DNA of 64,000 nt, taken from positions 2,852,001-2,916,000 of the forward strand of contig NC_016475.1 of assembly GCF_000226095.1 (NCBI RefSeq), written 5' to 3'. The translations under genes were made by a program, and so were the position numbers. This DNA is from Thermothelomyces thermophilus ATCC 42464 (Eukaryota > Ascomycota > Sordariomycetes > Sordariales > Chaetomiaceae). Shown here piece after piece: positions 45,873 to 54,758 of the stretch (positions within the stretch are counted from its first letter, which is position 1; each line of letters starts with the position of its first letter). The notes beneath the pieces are model-generated. The model searched no databases. It was not told the origin of the DNA and saw nothing but the letters and a program-made list of their open reading frames with translations.

Positions 45873-48800
45873 ATGGTCAACGATGAGGGAGCCCGAGGCG
45901 GACCGCCCTTTGGGAGCCGTGCCGAGGCCCGCTCATGCATCAGCCCTCAATGCAGACGGCGCGAGGGGATGCTGAAAGCGGAAATCGACAGGCTGACCGC
46001 AGAGATTCAACGACTGGAAGGACAGGCGGGACGCAAGGCAGAAGAAATTCGCCAGCTCAGTCGTGACAAGAGCGCCCTGGAGGAGGCAAACAAGGCGCTG
46101 AGAGACGCGCTGACAGCCAAACTAGAAAGGGCACGCAAACACCATAAACGTGTACGTTCAGATCCAAACCCTTAATTAGTTTTCATATATCTCACGACGG
46201 CCCTGGATCTGGAAGGAGCTGACGCGAGGGACGATGGTGGCAGACTTGGCCTGATGCCCTCCGATCATACTTGCAAAACTTCCATGCAGACCCCCAGCGG
46301 TATAGCGAAATCTATCGGCTTTGCTGCAAAGAGGAGAATATGAGTACCAGGAAGGAATTCGTGCACCCGAACCTCAAACTCGTCCCGCCTCGCGGACGGC
46401 AACTGGAGGATTCGGATTCAGAAGCTGACGGGTCCATTATCGAGAGGAACGGAGGCCCCGTGCACGCTCTTGTCGAAGACAGGGGTATCCAGGGAGACGA
46501 GGGCGGCTTCGTGCCGTTTTCTTTTGAGAAGCTGCCATGGGAGCTCCAGGCCAGGATCCTGAAACTGATCCTGCACAAACGAGACAGAATCATCCATTGC
46601 CTCTCGAGGCTGGACCCTTTTGTCCAGCCCGATGACTTCCCCGGCGCCGAGGACCTGGGCCAAACCAGGAGCGGGCTGATGAACCGCTTCTTCTGGGGCA
46701 AGAGGAACTGCAGTTTGACCCACGACGGGGTCGAGCCTAACCGCCTCCTCGCCATTCTCAGCGTCAGCAAGCGGCTCCATTTCCTCGGCGTCCACATCTT
46801 CTACGGACTCAACACCTTTGCCTTCTCCAGCCTCGGAGAGTTGGGACGGTTCTGCCAAGGTTCCGGGCCCGCCCGAGTGGCCCGGATCCAGCACGTCGAG
46901 CTCTCCCTCACGGGCAGCCAGTACCTGACCGCACCCCCGGACACCCGGGGCAAGACGCCCTTCTCGCGCCGGACCTACCCGTTGACATGGCTGGCAGACA
47001 TGTACCGGCTCAAGACGCTCGTGGTCCACCTCAACGAGACGGGCAGGTTCCACACCCGACGCAAGTACGAGCACCCGACCATCAAGGAATTTGCCGCGGC
47101 GAAGACCGCGGGACAGCCGAACCAGAGAATGGCCCGCTCGCTTCGCTGTGTGCAGGGCATCGACTACATCTACTCGCTCCGCGGCCTCGACTGGATCCGC
47201 TTCTACGACTTCCAGAAAGTCCTCGAAGCCAAACGCGCCGTCCGCGTGCCCGTTCGGGACTGGTCGTTCGTCGAGGACGTGACAAACACGACCACGATGC
47301 CCAAGCCACCCCAGCGGGCCGCCCACGCGGAACTCGAGAATCTCGAGCCGCTGTTGCCGGCCGCGGAACAGAACTGGACGCCTAGCCTCGACGACTGGCA
47401 GCTGGTAAAGAGCGTCTACGTCAAGAACAACGGCCGATGTTCATAAGACGAGCTGAGGACCCAGAAAGAGAAGAAGAACCGTGATCGTGACATCAGCTCG
47501 CTCCTCAGCGCCGGAGGCGCCGCGCCACTGGCCGAGCTCACCTCGGACCCGTCCGATTCTGAAACCGAACCGACTCCTACTGATGATGGCCCGTCGGATC
47601 CCGACACCTCGCCCACTTCTAGTAGCAGCCCGTCCGACTCCGATAGCTCATCCGATTCCGACGGCCGCCCATCCAATTCCGGTCGACCCGCCTCGTCTTT
47701 GCGGCGCCGACGCCGACGTCCGGAGCCGCCGATGTTCGTATCGGATACAGAGGTGAAAACGGAGTCGGACACGACCTCCTGCTCTTCTTCATCATCGAGT
47801 TCACCCGGCGAGTCGTCATCTGAAGACTCCGACCAGGAGGAGGACCCTCACCACAATCCAGACTCGATCGATTCGGACACGTCCGGTTCCGACGACGCCT
47901 CCGACTCCGACTCCGACTCCTCTGATTCGAACTCGTTCGGTTCCAACTCGGAGGACTCGGCGACCGATCGCCATCGCTCCTCCGACAACGAGATCTCGAG
48001 CACCCTCCCGCGCAGGAGGAGGCTTCCTTCCGTATGCCGTCCCGGAAGCCCCGACCGCGCCAGCATCCTCCTCCGGGATCTTCCCTCTCGCCCCAAAGGC
48101 GCAGTCGACCAGAGCAAAACGCCCGACGGACCGTGCCCCTTCCGCACACCCCAGCAGCCCCCGGCCGCGGCCGGCCGCCTTGCTAATAATGATCTCTCCG
48201 CTGATCCTCCTCTCAGCCGTTCCGCCCCTCCCCCGTTGCTCTGGCGCGCGCCGACCGCAAGCGGCCAAGTCTCGGTCGCGCCCGGCCCTCGCGGCCCCTC
48301 CTCGGCCGCCGCCGGGACGCGCGGAAGGGGAAGGGGAAGGGGATCGTCGCCGACGGGCAGCGACGGCAGCAGCGGCCTGTTCGTGACGCCGGGGCCGTCC
48401 TCCTCCTACCGGAGACAGATCGCGCGCCGGCCCGCGCCGTCCTTGTCGATATCGACATCGCTACCACTGCCCCCTCCCCGTCGGGCTACCGCCGCCGTTA
48501 AGGTGGGTGCGGGCGCCGAGCTCATCGAGCTCACGCGCCATGACGATGATGGTGATGATGGTGATGATGACGATGATGACGATGACGATGATGACGATGA
48601 TGATGATGATGATGCGGCGCAAGAAAAGGGACAGGATCGAGGCGGAATCTCCATACCGCGAAACTCGCGGAGAACCGCTAGCGGCGGGGGCGGCAGCGGG
48701 AGCGGGGGATCGGGGTTTAGAACGCTACGGGAGATATTCGGGGATGACTTGACCTCGCCTGCTTGTTCCTCTTCTCATTCCTCTTCTTTCTCGTCGTCTG

Positions 48801-49144
48801 GTGACGAAGAAGACGGCGGCGATCTCGAAGACGCGGAGTCGGCCGACGGCTCTCTGGATTCCACCGACGTCGATGACAGGGACGCGAACAACGTGGGAAC
48901 CGTGATGGGAACGCGAAATCTATCTCCCGGCTTGGAAAGCGACCTCGGCGGTGATGCGGACAACGCTGCCGCCGCCTTGCAAGACGGTCATGCGGCTGCC
49001 GACTCGGATGGGGTCATGGTCATCGGGCTCGGTCTCCGTGGAGGTGGGGGGCAACTGAAGCGGTCACGGAGTCGGGAATCGAGGGGTAGCTCAAGGGTTG
49101 GAGGTTCGGCGGTCGTCAAACGTCCCCGCTGTTTCTGGAACTGA
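45873..49144 (+). CDS. F-box-like protein with coiled-coil head and acidic tail, up to 1,039 aa
   Basis: Proposed exons: 45873-46151, 46244-47404 and 47465-49144 (3,120 nt). Residues 30-93 form a coiled coil (LKAEIDRLTAEIQRLEGQ and onward). After TWPDALRSYLQNFHADPQRY comes an F-box-like region, LPWELQARILKLILHKRDRI, and the block LLAILSVSKRLHFLGVHIFY typical of a large fungal family of F-box-related proteins; such proteins often bind Skp1. The C-terminal half is disordered: Ser/Asp-rich acidic runs, Pro-rich parts, an Asp run coded by GAT/GAC repeats, and a basic end (VVKRPRCFWN). Without the second intron the frame meets a TAA at 47444-47446 and the protein would end at 493 residues. The same frame stays open for another 1.7 kb, so a 60-nt intron (GTAAAG to CCCAG, phase 0) is preferred. 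That choice is uncertain. Confidence 0.6.
48542..48614 (+). repeat. GAT/GAC repeat coding polyaspartate
   Basis: A run of GAT, GAC and GGT triplets coding about 24 mainly Asp residues in the tail of the F-box-like protein. Confidence 0.85.
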
Positions 49145-49480
49145 GCGGAAAGCCCGGGTCAGTGTCTGTCGAGGCTACTCCAGCCCCGGACGGTTGGTCG
49201 GTCGATGCCCGCGAATTTGACGAATCGGGGGGGTATGGAGTCTTGCCTTCTGCGCGTCGAGTTCGCCAGCGATTCTGAGTTGCATCGTTTTTACCCGTAT
49301 CATTACTGGCTTCTCACGTTGCCAAACTCTCCTGAAAGGCATTCGAGCAGGGTGGTCACTAGGAATACCAAGAGGATTACGGGCGTTGGAGTTGCACGGA
49401 AGGATGGCTTCGTTGGTTGAGGGCATATACCCCCCTCCCTCCCCAGAGATTGCTGCTTTATTATTAATCCACCCTCTAGC
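49145..49480. other. Convergent 3' spacer
   Basis: This short spacer between the F-box-like gene and BUD22 should hold both 3' ends. I see no gene in it. Confidence 0.5.
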
Positions 49481-51025
49481 TCAATCAAAGACGATCTTCT
49501 TCCCCTGAAACGGAGCACTAAGCTGTTGTTTCTCCTTGGCCTTTCGTTTTGCCTCCCAGCTCGGGTGAAGAGGCCCCGTGTCGTCCCGCTTCCTCGGAGC
49601 CGGCTTCTTCTTCTTCTCGTCGGTTGGCTGCTTCTTCTCATTGTCCGCTTGCTTCTTCTCGTTGGTCTGCTTTGTCTCGTTTGTCCCCGATGCCTTGGCC
49701 TTGTCCTTATCCAGGAGAGGATTGCGGATACCTCGTTTCCACGGCTTCGATTCCCCATTGACGGCACCCCGCTTGGGATCCCAACCTGCGTCGCGACCCT
49801 TGGCCGCCTTTTGCAAGTGCCTTGCCTTGTCGCCATACTTCTTCTCCCAAATGGCCTGTCTCGCCCGCTGGCCCCGGCGGTTCTTGCGTTTCGGGGCCAC
49901 GTCGATATCGGATGCTGATTCGGAGCCGGATATATAGCCGCCCATGAGCGTAGGGAGAAATGTAGAATCTGTCGGTTTGAGAGCACCCTTCGCCTTCTTC
50001 GCCTTCTTTGGCGGGGGGGAGCGGGATTCTGACGAAGTAGAGCTCTCGGCCTCCGAGACGCCCTCGTCGTCGCTGGCCGAGCTCTGCGGGCCCTCCGCAT
50101 CATCGCTGAAGCCGTCAAACTCGTCTCCGCTGCCGCTGCCGCTGCCCCCTTCCTCGTCAGAGGTGACCTCCATAGGATCCAAATCCTCCTCGTCGCTGCC
50201 GTCCTCGTCGGTTGTGATCTCCATCGGATCGAGCTCTTTGCCAGACGGTTTTCTCGTCCGGCCTTTCACCAGCACATCATCTTCCTCTTCGTCACCGCTC
50301 TCCTCGCCAGAATCCAAGCCTAGCATCTTGTCCAGCTGAGAGACCGCCTTCTCTTCCTCCTCCTCGTCCACGTCATTGTCGCCGTCCTGATCAACTCCAT
50401 CAGCCTTCTTCTGACCCTTTTCCTTTTCCGTCTTTCCCGACTGCTTGTCCCGTTCTTCGCGCCCTTCCCTCTCCCCGGCTTGTTCAGCCTTCTTTTTCTC
50501 CTTCTTCTTTACCGCACCATCAGTCCTAGTCCCGTCGGTCTTGTCTTCCGTTTTCTCTTCCCTCCCCTTCTTCCCCTTCCCCTTCTTCTCCGGTACGGGC
50601 ACCCCGATGCCTCTACAGACGGCCTCAATGGCCTTCTCGACCGCCCGCTTCACCTCGACCCGGTTGTACAGGGAGCTGGTCACGTTGTGCAGCGCGACCC
50701 TCTCCTCCTCGGTCACGTCCGGCTTGGGCACACCCGCCCGGATCTCCTCCGGCAGCTTGTCCGAGTGCTCGGCGATGGCCTTGATCTTGAGCAGCGACGT
50801 GCAGAGGTGCGCGTGGGCCGTGTGATGCAAGTCGAGGGATTTGAGGACCACAATCTCGTTCTCGATGCGAGCCTTCTTCTCAGCGGGCGTCTTCGGGTCG
50901 GCGAGGCGCTTGGATTGCCTCTGGCGCTCGAAGCCCTTGGCCTGTTTGAGCGCGTGGAAGATGTCGGTGCGGAGTCGGGGGACGAGGGCGTCCAGAGGGA
51001 CGTCGTCGCGTTTACGCTTGGGCAT
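49481..51025 (-). CDS. BUD22: BUD22 family ribosome biogenesis protein, 514 aa
   Basis: Intronless gene. Bud22/SRFBP1 proteins act in the nucleolus in 18S rRNA processing and 40S subunit assembly. The N-terminal helical region (KRKRDDVPLDALVPRL, HALKQAKGFERQRQSKRL, then LKSLDLHHTAHAHLCTSLLK) and the C-terminal block (RRGQRARQAIWEKKYGDKAR, GWDPKRGA, then LHPSWEAKRKAKE) are the conserved ends of the BUD22 domain. The middle is a highly charged, disordered linker with Lys/Glu repeats and several acidic DEEEE and SDEEDLDP blocks, as usual for nucleolar proteins. The length is normal. The start ATG at 51025 leads into MPKRKRDD, a likely nuclear signal. It diverges from the centrin gene across a 647-nt spacer. 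Confidence 0.88.
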   Translation of the reverse strand: MPKRKRDDVPLDALVPRLRTDIFHALKQAKGFERQRQSKRLADPKTPAEKKARIENEIVVLKSLDLHHTAHAHLCTSLLKIKAIAEHSDKLPEEIRAGVPKPDVTEEERVALHNVTSSLYNRVEVKRAVEKAIEAVCRGIGVPVPEKKGKGKKGREEKTEDKTDGTRTDGAVKKKEKKKAEQAGEREGREERDKQSGKTEKEKGQKKADGVDQDGDNDVDEEEEEKAVSQLDKMLGLDSGEESGDEEEDDVLVKGRTRKPSGKELDPMEITTDEDGSDEEDLDPMEVTSDEEGGSGSGSGDEFDGFSDDAEGPQSSASDDEGVSEAESSTSSESRSPPPKKAKKAKGALKPTDSTFLPTLMGGYISGSESASDIDVAPKRKNRRGQRARQAIWEKKYGDKARHLQKAAKGRDAGWDPKRGAVNGESKPWKRGIRNPLLDKDKAKASGTNETKQTNEKKQADNEKKQPTDEKKKKPAPRKRDDTGPLHPSWEAKRKAKEKQQLSAPFQGKKIVFD

Positions 51026-51672
51026 TTTTCTGCTCTACTCTTTTTTTTTTCTTCTTCTTCTTCTATCGCTTTGTTTGTGACTTTGTGGAATCAATTGGCA
51101 GTGGAGGTTTGTGGTAATTCGGCGGAAAACCACTTTAGCGACGGTGGTTTTGCGGTTGCACAAGGTGTTGTTGTTTGACAAACGGGTCCATTGAAGGTTC
51201 TCCCCCCCCCCCCCCACCTGAAAAATTTAGTGGGTCGAAAGCCCGAGTTCCAACGGTTCCCCACTCTTACAGAGATGGCCTGGGCGCGCCGCGAACGAGG
51301 TCAGTCGCGTAAAGTGGACAAGGGTCAGACGCGATCGTATCTTTTAGTCGGGCGTCGATGCTCTGGAACTCTTGAATCCGGGAGGTGGAGGGGCCTACGC
51401 ACGCAACCCAGCCACCGGAACATCCAACGGCTCAACAATGCGCAACGGCGTTTTACAGTATCATCCGTATCGATTTTTCTGCGAGTTTCTCTTCGAGTAG
51501 CCCCTCAGACCGCATACCTGCCTCGTCGCGCACGGTTTTTTTCTAATTGAATCTGGTTTATGTTTACCGACTGCTCCTGATCGTATCGCATCACCGACCG
51601 CTCATCCCCGTCGAGCCTCTGCGCTCGCGCGCTGATTGTAGCAAGTCTTAACCGCAAAAGAGAGAACACACA
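51026..51672. other. Divergent promoter between BUD22 and centrin genes
   Basis: This 647-nt shared upstream region contains a T/CTT run next to the BUD22 start and a C run at about 51200-51215. No gene is supported. It should carry both promoters. Confidence 0.5.
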
Positions 51673-52309
51673 ATGGCGTCTGCAGGCCGCGGAATACAAT
51701 ACACCATTCCAGCAAGGGAAGATTTTAATAAACTCGCCGAGGAACAAAAGACACGTATCAACGAGGCGGTAGGTCTCTCTCTCCCCAAGAGCCAGGAGCA
51801 TTGCGCATGACAAAAGCCGTCCCTTCCCGTATCCCCGCCGGGTCTCTAACAATGCTTGCTCCGTCCAGTTTGACCTCTTCGACTCCAACAAAGACGGCCT
51901 CCTCTCGTACGAGGAATTCCGGTTCGTGCTGCGCGCGCTCGGGTTCGAGCTGCCCAAGCCGCAGACGTACGACCTGCTGATCCGGCACGGGCAGAAGCCG
52001 GCCAACTGGCCGCACGACCAGGAGTGCGCGCCCGTGTACCGCCTCTTCAACCTGCCGACGGCGCAGGCGATCGCGGGGACGCTGATCCGGGCGCGCGACC
52101 CGCGCGAGGAGCTGCGGCGGGCGTTCCGGCTCTTCGACACGGACGGCAAGGGCATGATCACGCAGGACGACCTGCGCAAGGTCAGCAAGCAGGTCGGCAA
52201 CAACATACCCGATGCGGATATCGTGGCCATGATTGAGGAGTTTGACGCGTCCGGGAAAGGCGGGGTGGACGAGGACGAGTTTTTAAGGTTGATGATGTCC
52301 AAGAAGTAA
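51673..52309 (+). CDS. CDC31: Centrin (Cdc31-like), 178 aa
   Basis: Two exons: 51673-51768 and 51869-52309 (537 nt). Centrins are EF-hand proteins needed for spindle pole body duplication and also found in nuclear pore and mRNA export complexes. The start ATG gives a short basic head, then LAEEQKTRINEAFDLFD. EF-hand 1 is DSNKDGLLSYEE, a full calcium loop. The second EF-hand position is replaced by a longer loop without acidic ligands (LLIRHGQKPANWPHDQECAP). EF-hand 3 is DTDGKGMITQDD and EF-hand 4 is DASGKGGVDEDE. The linker ARDPREELRRAFRLFD and the end DEDEFLRLMMSKK are diagnostic of centrin rather than calmodulin. Loss of the second hand occurs in other fungal Cdc31 proteins as I recall them, so it is not by itself a defect. 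Confidence 0.88.
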
Positions 52310-52665
52310 GGGGAAGAGGAAGGAAGGGAGGGGGGGGGGGGTGGGGGGAGGGGGCCGGGGGGCGAGGGGAGTGCTGACCCTGAGGGGTTCGCGTTTCTTC
52401 TGGGGTGGTGACAAGCTTGATACCCAGGCGGTTTGTGTTGTTGAGAATGGTTCCGCTGTTGGATCAGGGGGCGGGGGCGGACGCGCTGTCCAAGAGAGGC
52501 ACGATCAAGAGAGGGAGCTTCGAATTCTGGGTTACGATATACAGCACCACTGAAAAGAGCATGGGCATTTTGGCATCTAGCAATATACTCGGCTAACCAC
52601 CAACACCCACTCCCCACTCCCCCGTCCCCCTCCCGCGGTTTCTGCTGCGCCGCCCTCTCTTATTT
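52310..52665. other. Convergent 3' spacer with G-rich tract
   Basis: It lies between the tail-to-tail centrin and membrane protein genes. A strong G-rich tract at about 52322-52370 follows the centrin stop by a few bases on the sense strand and has many runs of three or more G. No gene is supported. Confidence 0.55.
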
Positions 52666-53947
52666 TTACCTCTTGACACAGATGATCCAGTTCACTCGGC
52701 CGACGGGCCACATGAACATCTCGCTGCCGCTCTTGACCTCCCATTTCGCGATTTCAGCCTCGCCACCCTCGGCGCCGCAAGTCCGGAGCAGCGCCTCGAC
52801 CTCATCCGACGTCCGCGTCCGCAGACACGACATCCACCCGTCAAACACCAACACGGCCGGCAGGACGGGCAGCACATAGGTGAAAAGCAGCGCCAGCGGC
52901 GCCCCCCAGAGAACCGCGTAGTACGGTGCCATGATCAGCGTCCCGATGCCGAACAGACAGCACGAGAAGAAACCCGCCATCCCGCGGTCCTGCAGCTCGA
53001 AGATGCTGTTGCCGCGTCTTGTCGTCAGCCTCACGTTTGTTCCCAGGCCATATGGTAAGGGGGGAGAGGGAGAGGCGGGAGAGGGGGGGTTGGGAGAAGA
53101 AGAATATAGAAGGAAAAAAAAGGGAAAGAAAGGAAGAAGCGAAAACGACTCACCCGAATCCGTCCCCGCCCCCCTCAACAGTATCCCTCAGGATCCTCCG
53201 GGCAAGGGCATCGTCAAAGTGATGGAACGCCAAGTTGAACAGCCGGAACACCTTCTTGGTGCCCTCGGGCCCGCGGTAGCGCCGCACCAAGTCCCGCGGC
53301 ACGTTCGCCGCATCGACGGGGTCGGGGACGTACGAGAGGTTGGGGGACCGGGCAGCGGCCTGGGCCCAGAGGTCGACGTGCGGGTGCAGGTCGGTGAGGA
53401 CGAATTGGAGGGGCTGTTTCTCTTCTCCCTCTTGCTCTTCTTGGCCTCCTTCTCCTCCTCGTCTACTCACTTGTTCGTCACTCGCCGCCCCGCCGCTCTC
53501 TGCGGGTCCCTGGTTGGAGGCGATGGGACCGTTCAAGTGGCGCTCGATGGAGGGCGTGGGGCCGCCGCCGCCGGCGCAGAAGTCGATGAAGGTGTAGGAG
53601 TGGAGGCCTGGCGAGAGGTGGGTGCGCAGGAGGCGGGCGACGAGCTGGGCTGGAGAGGAGGTTTGCAGAAATGGGATCTAGTGGTTTGTATTTCTCTTTC
53701 TTCAGTACTACAAGACGGAACGGATAAGATAAGACTGCAAGGGGCGAGCCTGCGTACGTGTGTTGTCCATGCCGCGGTGAGTGCGGCTTGCATATAGGCG
53801 CGGAGGAAACTGGGGAACCTGTTTGTCGTTGTTTTCGATCGTGTGAGACGGCGACTCTGGGACTGAGGATAGAATCTTGTTGGAGCTCTCTCACCATGGA
53901 GAATCCGCAATCTCAAAGACATGCATCCGCGGTACCAGATGCGCCAT
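52666..53947 (-). CDS. Membrane protein with methyltransferase-like glycine motif, 325 aa
   Basis: Four exons: 53947-53895, 53818-53758, 53677-53154 and 53005-52666 (978 nt). The N-terminus MAHLVPRMHVFEIADSPW splices to FPSFLRAYMQAALTAAWTTH, then to SYTFIDFCAGGGGPTPSIE. The DFCAGGGGP block resembles the glycine-rich AdoMet-binding loop of class I methyltransferases and is followed by VLTDLHPHVDLWAQAA, like the acidic strand of that fold. The C-terminal third has two hydrophobic segments (FFSCCLFGIGTLIMAPYYAV and ALLFTYVLPVLPAVLVF) and is probably membrane-anchored. I recall uncharacterised fungal proteins of this shape but no function. A 57-nt in-frame segment (from the GTGAGT after SDEQ to the AAACAG before PLQFVL) has intron-like ends and may be removed, which would give 306 residues. 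Confidence 0.75.
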
Positions 53948-54758
53948 TGCGGTTTGCGAGTTTGAGTCGCTGGTGTGTGCGACACTTAGTATCATTAATT
54001 TGAATATTCGCGAATTGTGTGGTGACCTAGATTGATCTGTGTTTCAACGAACGTCTTAGGGCTATGTTTCTGCATTAGATGACGTTGTACATACATAGGT
54101 GTGTTATACCGTTTGCTGTAGAAGCATAACTATGGGGTTGCGAATCCGAGCTGAGATCATGACAGCATCCCGCTTTTAGTGCAGCTTGGCGCTCGAGTTG
54201 GTTCTGTTTGCCAGGTTCCAGGCCCGGGCCAGCAGGGTAACGTAGTGCGTAAGAACTTACAGTACTGTACCTCCCTACGGACACTTTGAGGGTGCGGACA
54301 TGGTAGGTAACTACCTTTTATATGTCAATACACTCCGAGCCTTTTAACATGACCGATTGAGTTAGCGCTCACTGTTCCAGGGGAATGAAGGCACTTCTGC
54401 GGTTTCATTTTTCATTCACGCATCAAACGTCGCCTGCCAGGAAAGCACAGAAACCGAAGCAGCCATTGGCTCGCCTAAGGTGCCTTGCAGGGGTTTCGTC
54501 GATCTGCGCCAGGCTGCCCTTCATCCTAAACGTCACAGCTGAGCCTTCATACACCACCAAAAATGCCTTTTGTTTGGTCCTTTGTACTCTTGTTTTGTCT
54601 TCCAACCAATTCGTCGCCATCCCTTCCAGGGTTCCTCTACATTACCGCTACGTACGAACTCTCCCCGACATGCTCGCTTCTGCGGCCAACAGATAGAATC
54701 CCAGCACTTCCGACAGCCTCAGCCTCAATTTTTGGGCAACCCCAATCAACCCAACGCC
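53948..54758. other. Divergent promoter spacer
   Basis: This lies between the membrane protein gene (-) and the P450 gene (+). It contains a TTTATATG stretch at about 54315 and a CT-rich leader near 54600-54750. No gene is supported. Confidence 0.45.

Noticed and set aside
47444-47446. Stop-codon read-through at TAA in the F-box-like gene
   Set aside because: The base context (TAA then GAC) is not the leaky UGA-CUA type known in fungi. A 60-nt intron is the simpler explanation.
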